NCBI RefSeq assembly: GCF_000718015.1
Contig: NZ_JODY01000070.1
Span: 1-6,159, forward strand
From: Streptomyces catenulae
GTDB taxonomy: Bacteria; Actinomycetota; Actinomycetes; Streptomycetales; Streptomycetaceae
Length of the DNA stretch: 6,159 nt
Direction: 5' to 3'
Numbering within the stretch: position 1 is the stretch's first letter; every line of letters begins with the position of its first letter. Of this stretch, positions 1 to 6,159 are shown piece after piece. The notes below the pieces were generated by a model, which saw only the letters and a list, made by a program, of their open reading frames with translations, did not search any database and had not been told where the DNA came from. Made by a program: the position numbers and the translations under genes.

Positions 1-72
1 GTGGAGGCGCACGGGACCGGTACGCGTCTCGGTGACCCGATCGAGGCGCAGGCGCTGCTGGCGACCTACGGC
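1..72 (+). repeat. Inter-module KS direct repeat, copy 1 of segment A
   Basis: Bases 1-72 are identical to 5484-5555 by direct reading. They encode VEAHGTGT through LLATYG of a KS. The repeat may extend left beyond the window, since base 1 already falls inside it. Confidence 0.95.
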
Positions 73-369
73 CAGGGCCGCGATGTCCAACGTCCGCTGC
101 TGCTCGGTTCGTTGAAGTCCAACGTCGGTCATGCGCAGGCTGCGGCAGGCGTCGGCGGCATCATCAAGATGGTGGAGGCGATGCGCCACGGCACCCTGCC
201 GAAGACCCTCCATGTCGATGAGCCGTCGCCGCACGTGGACTGGTCCTCGGGCGCCGTGCAGTTGCTGTCCGAGCAGACCGACTGGCCCGCCACCGGGCGT
301 CCACGCCGCGCCGGTATCTCCTCCTTCGGGATCAGCGGGACCAACGCCCATGTGATCGTGGAGGAGGCC
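1..369 (+). other. KS domain, C-terminal part (first PKS)
   Basis: This is the C-terminal third of a ketosynthase, the domain that condenses the incoming chain with the extender unit. Visible catalytic residues are His at 10-12 (EAHGTGT), Lys at 115-117 and the second His at 130-132 (KSNVGH). The two histidines are 40 residues apart, as expected. The domain closes with [15 protein letters not shown]. The active-site Cys lies upstream of the window, so it cannot be checked. Confidence 0.95.
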
Positions 370-3300
370 CTCGCCCAGGAGCCTGCGGAGGAGTCGGACA
401 CGGCGCCGACGCTCGCCGGTCCCGCGCCCTTCCTGCTCTCCGCCCACGATGAGGACGCCCTGCGGGGCCAGGCGGAGCGGTTGCGCGCGCATCTGACGGA
501 CCGTCCCGAGCAGGGCCTTGCGGACACCGGCTGGTCCCTCGCCACCACCCGCACCCTGCACGACCACCGGGCCGTCGCCGTCGCCGCCGACCGCGGTGAA
601 CTCCTGGATACCCTGGGTGCGTTGGCTCGTGGCGAGAGCGTCGCGGACGTGCTGCGCGCCGACGCCGCGCCGCGCGGCCGGACCGCCTTCCTGCTCACCG
701 GGCAGGGCGCCCAGCGGCTCGGGATGGGCCGGGAGCTGTACGAGACGTCCCCGGTGTTCGCCGCCGCGTTCGACGAGGTCTGCACCCACCTCGACCGCCG
801 CCTCCCGCAGCCCCTGCGGAGCGTGCTCTTCGCCGATGACGACGCGCCGGAGGCGGCGCTGCTCCACCGGACGGTCTTCACCCAGGCCGCCCTGTTCGCC
901 CTGGAGACCGCGCTGTTCCGGCTCGCCGCCCACCACGGCCTGACCCCGGACTACCTGCTCGGCCACTCCATCGGAGAGGTCACCGCCGCCCACCTCGCGG
1001 GCGTCCTCGACGTGGCCGATGCCTGCACCCTCGTCGCCGAACGCGGCCGCCTGATGCAGACCGCCCGCGACGGCGGCGCGATGGCCGCCGTCGGAGCGCC
1101 CGAGGACGAGGTACGCGCCTCGCTCGCCGCCTGTGGGGACAAGGTCGCCGTCGCCGGGGTCAACGGCCCCCGCTCCACCGTCATCTCGGGCGACGCCGAC
1201 ACCGTGGACGCGCTGGCCGCGCGGTGGAAGGAGCGCGGCGCACGGACCACACGGCTGCCGGTCAGTCATGCGTTCCACTCGCCGCACATGGACGAGGTGC
1301 TGGAGGAGTTCCGCGCGGTCGCCGCCGGGCTGACCTTCCACACCCCGCGCATCCCCGTCGTCTCCAACGTCACCGGCGACCTCGCCACCGCCGGGGAACT
1401 GACCTCGCCCGACTACTGGGCCCGCCACATCAGGGAAGCGGTCCGCTTCGCGGACGGCGTACGGCTGCTGGCCGCCCGGGGCGTCACGGAATGGGTCGAA
1501 CTGGGACCCGACGGCGTACTGAGCGCCCTGGTCGCCGAAACCCTGACCGCCGACACGGACGCCGAGGCGGATGGTGCGGGTGGAGCCGTCGCCCCCGTCC
1601 TGCGCAAGGGCCGCTCCGAGGCGCGGACCTGGGCGTCGGCGCTGGGGCTGCTCGCGGCCCGCGGTGCCGAGGTGCGCTGGGACACCGTCTTCCCCGCAGC
1701 CCGCCGAACCGCCCTGCCCGGGTACGCCTTCCAGCGACAGCGGTACTGGCTCGACGGGCCGCGGACCACCGGCGATGCCACCGGCTTCGGGCTCGTGGAG
1801 ACGGACCACCCACTGCTCGGCGCCGCCCTCGCCCTCGCCGACCGTGACGAGCAGCTCTTCACCGGCCGCCTGGCCCGCGGCACACATCCCTGGCTGGCCG
1901 ACCACACCATCGCCGACACGGTCCTCGTCCCCGGCGCCGGTCTCCTTGAACTCGCCCTGCGAGCGGGGGAGCAACTCGGCGCCACCACGGTCGGCGACCT
2001 GACCCTGGCCGCCCCCCTGGCCCTGCCCGAGCAGGGCGGCGTACATCTCCAGGTGTCCGTCGGTGCCCCGGAGGCCCACGGCGGGGACACCGTACGTGCC
2101 GTGCGGATTCACGCCCGGCCCGACGACGCGGCTTTGGACACCGAGTGGACCCTCCATGCCCACGGCACCCTGCACGGCGCCCCCGGCCACTCCCCGGACG
2201 GCGCCCAGGAGGCCGGTCTGGCGGACTGGCCGCCGCCCGGCGCCGTCGAAACCGATCTGACCGGCGTCTACGAGCACCTCGCCGACCAGGGCTTCGCTTA
2301 CGGGCCCGCCTTCCGCAACCTGCGACGGCTGTGGATCGCCGGGGACGACCTCTACGCGGAGGTCGCCCTCGACGACGACCGGCGCGCCGAGGGCGACGGC
2401 TTCACCCTCCATCCGGCCCTCCTCGATGCGGCCTTGCACCCGCTGCTCCCCGGCGTCGCCCGGCCGGAAGGCATCGCCGTGCTGCCGTTCGCCTGGGCAG
2501 ACGCCACCGTCCACGCCACCGGCGCCACCGCGCTCCGCGTCCGCCTCACCGGCGCCGCCGCGGCCGCCGCGGACGACGGCTCCCGGACGGTGGCCCTGAC
2601 CCTCGCGGACACCACCGGCACGCCCGTCGCCACCGTCGCGGGACTGACCCTGCGCCCGCTCTCCGTGGCGGCGCTGCGGTCCGCGGGCCGTAGCGGAGTC
2701 GACGGCCTGCTGCGGGTCGGATGGACCCCGCTGTCCGAGGACGGGGCACCCGCGCCCGCCGTGGCGGAGCCCTGGGCGGTCGTCGGCCCGACGGCCGGTC
2801 TCGGCAAGGCCGCCGTGCACCTCGCCGCCTACCCGGACCTCGCGGCGCTGGTCCGCGCCGTGGACGAGGGCGCCCCCGCCCCCGCGGTCCTGCTGGCACC
2901 GCACACCGCCGCCCCCGGGCCGGACACCGCCCCGCCCGCGGCGGCGCATATCGCGGCGCGCCGCGCCCTCGCGCAGGTCCAGGCGTGGCTGGGCGACGAA
3001 CGGTTCGCCGGGACCCGCCTGGTGGTCGTGACCCGCAGCGCCGTCGCCACCACGGCCGACGAGGACGTCACCGACCTCGCCCACGCACCGCTGTGGGGCC
3101 TGCTGCGCGCCGCCGCGACCGAGCACCCGGGCCGCATCCAGCTCCTGGACGTGGCGGACGACCTCACCGAGGCGCTGCTGGCCCGGGCGGTGGCAGCGGC
3201 ACCGCCGCAGTCCGCGATCCGCGCCGGGACCCTGCTCACCCCCCGCCTCACCGTCCCGGAAACCACCCTCGCCCCGGACACCCCCTGGGGAGACGGAACC

Positions 3301-3444
3301 GTCCTGATCACGGGTGGTACGGGTGGGTTGGGTGCGTTGGTGGCGCGTCATTTGGTGGTGGTGCATGGGGTGCGGCGGTTGGTGTTGGTGAGTCGTCGAG
3401 GCTGTGCTGCGTCCGAAGGTGGATGCGGCGTGGCATCTGCATGA
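1..3444 (+). CDS. Modular type I polyketide synthase, partial: KS(C-term)-AT-DH-KR(N-part), frame broken in KR
   Basis: This is the 5' portion of the last module of a multimodular PKS. It enters the window already inside the KS, so the GTG at base 1 is an internal valine of the VEAHGTGT motif and not a start. Domains by residue from base 1: KS C-terminal part 1-123, KS-AT linker about 124-227, AT about 228-520, post-AT linker ending in an [13 protein letters not shown] motif (about 571-584), DH about 601-892, KR structural subdomain about 897-1090, and the start of the catalytic KR with NADPH motif TGGTGGLG at 1104-1111. KR homology ends at SRR (base 3399). The last 15 or so codons to the TGA at 3442-3444 are out of frame and are not real protein. 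The true protein continues in another frame from about 3398. There is no ER domain between DH and KR. The family and domain order are secure. Whether the lesion is genuine is not. Confidence 0.93.
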   Translation: MEAHGTGTRLGDPIEAQALLATYGQGRDVQRPLLLGSLKSNVGHAQAAAGVGGIIKMVEAMRHGTLPKTLHVDEPSPHVDWSSGAVQLLSEQTDWPATGRPRRAGISSFGISGTNAHVIVEEALAQEPAEESDTAPTLAGPAPFLLSAHDEDALRGQAERLRAHLTDRPEQGLADTGWSLATTRTLHDHRAVAVAADRGELLDTLGALARGESVADVLRADAAPRGRTAFLLTGQGAQRLGMGRELYETSPVFAAAFDEVCTHLDRRLPQPLRSVLFADDDAPEAALLHRTVFTQAALFALETALFRLAAHHGLTPDYLLGHSIGEVTAAHLAGVLDVADACTLVAERGRLMQTARDGGAMAAVGAPEDEVRASLAACGDKVAVAGVNGPRSTVISGDADTVDALAARWKERGARTTRLPVSHAFHSPHMDEVLEEFRAVAAGLTFHTPRIPVVSNVTGDLATAGELTSPDYWARHIREAVRFADGVRLLAARGVTEWVELGPDGVLSALVAETLTADTDAEADGAGGAVAPVLRKGRSEARTWASALGLLAARGAEVRWDTVFPAARRTALPGYAFQRQRYWLDGPRTTGDATGFGLVETDHPLLGAALALADRDEQLFTGRLARGTHPWLADHTIADTVLVPGAGLLELALRAGEQLGATTVGDLTLAAPLALPEQGGVHLQVSVGAPEAHGGDTVRAVRIHARPDDAALDTEWTLHAHGTLHGAPGHSPDGAQEAGLADWPPPGAVETDLTGVYEHLADQGFAYGPAFRNLRRLWIAGDDLYAEVALDDDRRAEGDGFTLHPALLDAALHPLLPGVARPEGIAVLPFAWADATVHATGATALRVRLTGAAAAAADDGSRTVALTLADTTGTPVATVAGLTLRPLSVAALRSAGRSGVDGLLRVGWTPLSEDGAPAPAVAEPWAVVGPTAGLGKAAVHLAAYPDLAALVRAVDEGAPAPAVLLAPHTAAPGPDTAPPAAAHIAARRALAQVQAWLGDERFAGTRLVVVTRSAVATTADEDVTDLAHAPLWGLLRAAATEHPGRIQLLDVADDLTEALLARAVAAAPPQSAIRAGTLLTPRLTVPETTLAPDTPWGDGTVLITGGTGGLGALVARHLVVVHGVRRLVLVSRRGCAASEGGCGVASA
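204..378 (+). repeat. Inter-module KS direct repeat, copy 1 of segment B
   Basis: This 175-base segment matches 5556-5730 with about seven mismatches by eye (at 234, 270, 330, 331, 334, 366 and 371). It encodes the end of the KS ([13 protein letters not shown] to NAHVIVEEA). The three clustered changes at 330-334 turn FGISG into FGFGG. Confidence 0.92.
682..1560 (+). other. AT domain, predicted malonyl-CoA specific
   Basis: This acyltransferase loads the extender unit onto the ACP. The active-site serine (967-969) is in GHSIGE and the substrate motif about 100 residues later is HAFH (1267-1278). GHSIG together with HAFH is the established signature for malonyl-CoA; methylmalonyl-specific ATs normally show GHSQG and YASH. 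The N-terminal GQGAQ motif is at 700-714. The domain appears complete. Its ends are approximate. Confidence 0.93.
1801..2676 (+). other. DH domain with HxxxDxxxxP variant active-site motif
   Basis: This dehydratase would remove water from the beta-hydroxyacyl chain. The catalytic His is at 1903-1905 in [11 protein letters not shown]. The usual HxxxGxxxxP motif here reads HxxxDxxxxP, with the Gly replaced by Asp (GAC at 1915-1917). The other hallmarks are intact: YGPAF (Tyr at 2299-2301), catalytic Asp at 2425-2427 in LLDAALH, and LPFAW further on. The fold looks complete. Activity is likely but uncertain because of the substitution. Confidence 0.9.
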
Positions 3445-3795
3445 GCTGACCCGGGACATGGGTCTGTCGGCGTTCGTGCTCTTCTCGTCCGTTTCGGGCC
3501 TGCTGGGTACGGCAGGTCAGGCCAACTATGCTGCAGCGAACGCCTACTTGGATGCCTTGGCGGCACACCGCCGAGGGCAAGGACTGGCCGCGACGTCCCT
3601 CGCCTGGGGACTGTGGGACGCCTCCCACGGGATGGGCGCCACCCTCGGCGACGCCGACCTCGCCCGTCTGGCCCGCTCCGGGCTGCTGCCGCTGGCCACC
3701 GACGACGGCCTGGCCCTTCTCGACGCCGCCCCGACGGCCGGGGAAAGCCTCCTGGCCGTCACCAGGCTCGACACCCCGGCCCTGACCTCCCTCGG
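2689..3795 (+). other. KR domain, interrupted by a deletion and frameshift at about 3397/3398
   Basis: This ketoreductase would use NADPH to reduce the beta-keto group. The structural subdomain (from LLRVGWTPL, about 2707) and the start of the catalytic subdomain (TGGTGGLG at 3310-3333, then VSRRG) are in frame 1. The Lys-Ser-Tyr-Asn tetrad is in frame 2. The central part with the HAAG and LDD region is absent, by about 70 residues compared with typical KRs. The retained half lacks the Trp that marks A-type KRs before the catalytic Tyr (it reads [10 protein letters not shown]), hinting at B-type stereochemistry, but the decisive LDD position is lost. As written the KR cannot fold or work. Confidence 0.9.
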
Positions 3796-4387
3796 CGACC
3801 AGGCCCCGCCCCTGCTGAGCGGCTTCGTACGGAAGACCCCCGAACGCCGCACCGCCACCGCACCGGACACCGGCCATCGCCTCCTGGCACGGCTCGCCGC
3901 CCTGTCCCCGGCCGACCGGGACCGCGCACTGCTCGACCTGGTACGCGAGAAGGTCGCCGGGGTGCTCGGCCACACCGACCCTGCGGCGATCGACGGGGAC
4001 CGGCCGCTCCAGGAGCTCGGCTTCGACTCGCTCACCGCTGTCGAACTGCGCAACCAACTCGGCGCCGAGTCCGGGACACGCCTGCCGACCACCCTCGTCT
4101 TCGACCATCCGACGCCCAGGGCTCTCGCCGGACACCTGGCCGAGCGGCTCGCCGTCGACGAGACCGCCCCGGACGAAGCCGTCCTCGCGGAACTGACCCG
4201 GCTCAAGGCGGCCATCGAGACCGCCGCGTCCGACGAGTCGGCCCACGGCCGGATCACCACCCGCCTCCGTGAACTCCTCGACGCCGCCGACGGCGCCGCA
4301 GGGGCCGCAGGCACCGAGGACGACCTGACGGCCGCCACCGACGAGGAACTGTTCGCCCTCGTCGACGATTTCGACCGGACGACCTGA
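3404..4387 (+). CDS. Modular type I polyketide synthase, 3' part: KR(C-part)-ACP-C-terminal docking domain
   Basis: This is the other half of the broken first gene, in frame 2. Homology begins at 3398 (EAVLRPKV). The GTG at 3404 is only the first start-like codon and should not be read as a real initiation site, since no ribosome binding site precedes it. The catalytic KR half keeps the Lys-Ser-Tyr-Asn tetrad: Lys at 3416-3418, Ser at 3488-3490, Tyr at 3527-3529, Asn at 3539-3541. Their spacing (24, 37 and 41 residues from Lys) is that of active KRs. It is followed by an ACP with [11 protein letters not shown] (Ser at 4028-4030) and an acidic, helical C-terminal tail ending in a [15 protein letters not shown] motif, which marks the end of a PKS polypeptide. 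The protein therefore ends naturally at the TGA at 4385-4387. About 70 KR residues between SRRG and VLRPK, including the HAAG/LDD region, are absent from both halves. Confidence 0.92.
   Translation: MLRPKVDAAWHLHELTRDMGLSAFVLFSSVSGLLGTAGQANYAAANAYLDALAAHRRGQGLAATSLAWGLWDASHGMGATLGDADLARLARSGLLPLATDDGLALLDAAPTAGESLLAVTRLDTPALTSLGDQAPPLLSGFVRKTPERRTATAPDTGHRLLARLAALSPADRDRALLDLVREKVAGVLGHTDPAAIDGDRPLQELGFDSLTAVELRNQLGAESGTRLPTTLVFDHPTPRALAGHLAERLAVDETAPDEAVLAELTRLKAAIETAASDESAHGRITTRLRELLDAADGAAGAAGTEDDLTAATDEELFALVDDFDRTT
3875..4156 (+). other. ACP domain
   Basis: This is an acyl carrier protein domain of normal length. The phosphopantetheine attachment serine (4028-4030) is in [11 protein letters not shown], preceded by the usual [10 protein letters not shown] helix and followed by the [12 protein letters not shown] motif. 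It holds the growing chain before transfer to the next protein. Confidence 0.96.
4157..4384 (+). other. C-terminal docking domain
   Basis: About 76 residues follow the ACP with no catalytic motif. They form predicted helices ([15 protein letters not shown], then [11 protein letters not shown]) and a terminal acidic helix ending [17 protein letters not shown]. This pattern is typical of class 1 C-terminal docking domains, which dimerise and pair with the N-terminal coiled coil of the next PKS protein. The partner is probably the protein starting at 4473. Confidence 0.88.
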
Positions 4388-4472
4388 CCGAACCGGCCCA
4401 CCATCCGACCCGTCCGGCCCACCCGCCGCGACCGGGCCGACCACCACACCACGCAGGGGGAGTTGACAGCAC
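4388..4472 (+). other. Short intergenic gap within a PKS operon
   Basis: These 85 bases separate two collinear PKS genes. The gap is C-rich on the + strand and holds a weak 6-bp inverted repeat (4415-4420 with 4434-4439, 13-base loop) but no T tract. I see no convincing terminator or promoter. Co-transcription is the simplest reading. Confidence 0.65.
4455..4462 (+). promoter_or_regulatory. Ribosome binding site of the second PKS gene
   Basis: AGGGGGAG ends 10 bases before the ATG at 4473. It is a good match to the anti-Shine-Dalgarno sequence and fixes the start, which is also supported by the docking-domain sequence that follows directly. Confidence 0.82.
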
Positions 4473-4574
4473 ATGGCGGGCGAGGACAAGCTCCGCGACT
4501 ATCTCAAGAAGGCCGTCGCCGATGCCCGTGACGCACGCAGGCAACTGCGCGCGATCGAGGACAGGCAGCACGAG
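4473..4574 (+). other. N-terminal docking domain (coiled coil)
   Basis: The first 34 residues before the KS form a charged amphipathic helix beginning [15 protein letters not shown] and ending RAIEDRQHE. This is the standard class 1 N-terminal docking coiled coil. It would receive the chain from the ACP of the preceding protein. Confidence 0.9.
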
Positions 4575-5573
4575 CCGATCGCGATCGTCGGGATGGCCTG
4601 CCGCTACCCGGGCGGCGTCGCCTCCCCGGACGATCTGTGGCGGTTGGTGACCGACGGCACCGACGCGATCGGCGACTTCCCCGCCGATCGCGGCTGGGAC
4701 CTCGACGCGCTGTACGACCCGGACCCCGACCGCACCGGCACGACATACGGGCGCGAAGGCGGGTTCCTGTACGACGCCGACCGTTTCGACCCGGCCTTCT
4801 TCGGCATGTCGCCCCGCGAGGCCACCGCCATCGATCCTCAGCAGCGGTTGCTGCTGGAGACGGCGTGGGAGACGTTCGAGCACGCCGGTATCGACCCGAC
4901 CGCCCTGCGCGGCTCGCGCACCGGCGTCTTCACCGGCCTGATGTACAGCGACTACGGCTCCCGCCCGCATCTGCCCCCGGACGGGTTCGAGGGCTACCTG
5001 TTCAGCGGCAGCGCGGGCAGCATCGCCGCTGGTCGGCTGTCGTACACCTACGGGTTCGAGGGCCCGGCGGTGACGGTGGACACCGCGTGCTCGTCGTCGC
5101 TGGTGGCACTGCATCTGGCGGCGAGCGCGCTGCGCAACGGCGAATGCGACCTCGCCCTCGCGGGCGGCGCCACCGTCATGGCGACACCCGTCGCCTTCAT
5201 CGAATTCTCCCGCCTGCGTGGCCTCGCCCCCGACGGCCGCTGCAAGTCGTTCGGCGCCGGGGCCGACGGCGTCGGCTGGTCGGAAGGGGCCGGACTCCTG
5301 CTGGTGGAGCGGTTGTCGGACGCCCGTCGTCATGGTCATCAGATTTTCGCGGTGGTGCGTGGGAGTGCGGTGAATCAGGATGGTGCGAGTAATGGTTTGA
5401 CGGCGCCGAACGGTCCGTCGCAGGAGCGGGTGATCCGTGCGGCGTTGGCGGACGCCGGTCTGTCGCCTGCTGAGGTGGATGCGGTGGAGGCGCACGGGAC
5501 CGGTACGCGTCTCGGTGACCCGATCGAGGCGCAGGCGCTGCTGGCGACCTACGGCGACCCTCCATGTCGATGA
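4473..5573 (+). CDS. Modular type I polyketide synthase, 5' part: N-terminal docking domain and KS, truncated by frameshift
   Basis: This is the start of the next PKS gene. The ATG at 4473 is supported by a purine-rich ribosome binding site 10 bases upstream and by a classic N-terminal docking helix ([15 protein letters not shown], residues 1 to about 34). The KS starts at about residue 35 ([14 protein letters not shown]). Catalytic Cys206 lies in DTACSSS and the first catalytic histidine, His341, lies in EAHGTGT. The spacing of 135 is normal for the family. The second histidine would be expected near residue 381, but homology stops at Gly361 and the frame closes five codons later at the TGA at 5571-5573. 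The KS is therefore missing its KSNVGH loop, so this ORF alone could not condense chains. The KS continues in frame 1 from 5557. The gene begins 85 bases after the previous one on the same strand, consistent with co-transcription. Confidence 0.93.
   Translation: MAGEDKLRDYLKKAVADARDARRQLRAIEDRQHEPIAIVGMACRYPGGVASPDDLWRLVTDGTDAIGDFPADRGWDLDALYDPDPDRTGTTYGREGGFLYDADRFDPAFFGMSPREATAIDPQQRLLLETAWETFEHAGIDPTALRGSRTGVFTGLMYSDYGSRPHLPPDGFEGYLFSGSAGSIAAGRLSYTYGFEGPAVTVDTACSSSLVALHLAASALRNGECDLALAGGATVMATPVAFIEFSRLRGLAPDGRCKSFGAGADGVGWSEGAGLLLVERLSDARRHGHQIFAVVRGSAVNQDGASNGLTAPNGPSQERVIRAALADAGLSPAEVDAVEAHGTGTRLGDPIEAQALLATYGDPPCR
5484..5555 (+). repeat. Inter-module KS direct repeat, copy 2 of segment A
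   Basis: Identical over 72 bases to 1-72. The match stops exactly where the second KS loses 131 bases relative to the first. Confidence 0.95.
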
Positions 5574-5730
5574 GCCGTCGCCGCATGTGGACTGGTCCTC
5601 GGGCGCCGTGCAGTTGCTGTCTGAGCAGACCGACTGGCCCGCCACCGGGCGTCCACGCCGCGCCGGTATCTCCTCCTTCGGCTTCGGCGGGACCAACGCC
5701 CATGTGATCGTGGAGGAAGCCCCCGCCCAG
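5556..5730 (+). repeat. Inter-module KS direct repeat, copy 2 of segment B
   Basis: Partner of 204-378, about 96% identical. In this copy it follows segment A directly, whereas in the first KS 131 bases (73-203) lie between A and B. Confidence 0.92.
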
Positions 5731-6159
5731 ACACCCGCCGAGGACCCCGGCGGCGTACAGGACGACGCCCCGGCCGGTGCCGACGACATCGCCGCACAGC
5801 CGACCGCCGTCCCCGCGCTGCCGTGGATACTGACCGCCCGCACCCCGCAGGCCCTCACCGCACAGGCCGCCCGGCTGCTCGACCACACCGACGGCGATGA
5901 CGCCCCCGACCCCCTGGACATCGCCTACTCCCTCGCCACCACCCGTACCGCCCACACGCACCGAGCGGTGGCCGTGGCCACCGGGAGCGAAACCCTCCGC
6001 GCCCGCCTCCGCCTGCTCACCCCCGTCCCCCGCACCACCGGCCGAACCGGATTCGTGTTCTCGGGTCAGGGTGCGCAGTGGTTGGGGATGGGGCGTGAGT
6101 TGTATGGGGTGTATCCGGTTTTTGCGGGTGCGTTCGATGAGGTGTGTGGGGTGGTGGAC
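5557..6159 (+). CDS. Modular type I polyketide synthase, continuation: KS C-terminus, linker and start of AT (runs off the window)
   Basis: Frame 1 is open from 5557 to the last base (201 codons) and continues the second PKS gene after its frameshift. It starts with [13 protein letters not shown], the KS C-terminal segment, followed by [15 protein letters not shown], which normally closes a KS. Next come an Ala/Asp/Pro-rich KS-AT linker and the linker motif [16 protein letters not shown]. The last domain is the N-terminus of an AT ([17 protein letters not shown] at 6064-6072). The AT active-site serine and specificity motifs lie beyond the window, so its substrate cannot be predicted. There is no start codon or ribosome binding site at the beginning. 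It is a fragment of the gene starting at 4473, separated by a missing segment that corresponds to bases 73-203 of the first KS. It could also be a misjoined piece of a different module. Confidence 0.88.

Noticed and set aside
1..3. GTG at base 1 as a gene start
   Set aside because: It is the valine of the internal KS motif VEAHGTGT. The same triplet sits mid-gene at 5484, and the KS needs about 340 upstream residues.
2677..3290. Possible enoylreductase domain between DH and KR
   Set aside because: The interval is only about 200 residues, with the pattern of the KR structural subdomain ([15 protein letters not shown] and LLDV). No ER cofactor motif is present.
3404..3406. GTG at 3404 as the start of a separate small PKS gene
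   Set aside because: It falls in the middle of a KR, has no ribosome binding site, and KR homology continues upstream of it in the same frame.
3398..3444. Programmed ribosomal frameshift joining the two KR halves
   Set aside because: A frameshift would not restore the roughly 70 missing residues, and no slippery site with a following structure stands out. Deletion or misassembly explains it better.
4394..4439. Inverted repeat between the two genes as a transcription terminator
   Set aside because: The stem is only 6 bp with a 13-base loop and no T tract. CGGCCC/GGGCCG pairs are expected by chance at this GC, and the genes appear to form one operon.
3308..4489. Antisense reading frame of 393 codons over KR-ACP-docking
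   Set aside because: Opposite conserved catalytic motifs on the + strand. It has no domain or ribosome binding site signal and a low-complexity Gly/Arg/Pro composition, so it is a codon-bias shadow.
4254..5921. Long antisense reading frame (555 codons) spanning the gene junction
   Set aside because: It lies opposite well-supported KS and docking domains. Its Arg/Gly/Ala-rich translation has no recognisable domain and includes reverse reading of the codon-biased strand. Long shadow frames are expected at this GC content.

Overview
The window is a stretch of a modular type I polyketide synthase (PKS) locus from a high-GC actinomycete, most likely Streptomyces or a close relative. The call rests on very high GC, strongly C/G-ending codons, and canonical actinomycete KS, AT, DH, KR, ACP and docking-domain motifs. 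All genuine coding sequence is on the + strand. There are no RNA genes, insertion sequences or CRISPR arrays. The long antisense reading frames are shadows caused by codon bias.

Layout: bases 1-4387 are the 3' end of one PKS gene, carrying the last module of that protein: KS (C-terminal part only), a malonyl-type AT, a DH with an atypical active-site motif, a KR, an ACP and a C-terminal docking domain. An 85-base gap with a good ribosome binding site follows. A second PKS gene starts at 4473 with an N-terminal docking domain and a KS, and runs off the right edge early in its AT. The docking domains suggest that the first protein passes its chain to the second. As designed, the first module would add malonyl, reduce the beta-keto group and dehydrate it, giving a double bond. 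There is no ER.

Both genes are broken as written. In the first, about 70 KR residues are missing at about 3397/3398 and the frame shifts. In the second, 131 bases relative to the other KS copy are missing at 5555/5556, removing the KS lysine and second catalytic histidine and shifting the frame. Both breaks lie in or at the edge of short 'islands' where codons suddenly switch from C-ending to G/T-ending. The left edge of the window sits in a copy of one island, and the right edge sits in another. The simplest reading is that this is a short-read contig that ends in inter-module repeats and is wrongly joined or collapsed at two internal ones. True recombinational deletions are the alternative. 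I see no novel non-PKS system here. The points of interest are the two lesions, the codon-switch islands (probable gene-conversion tracts) and the HxxxD variant of the DH motif.
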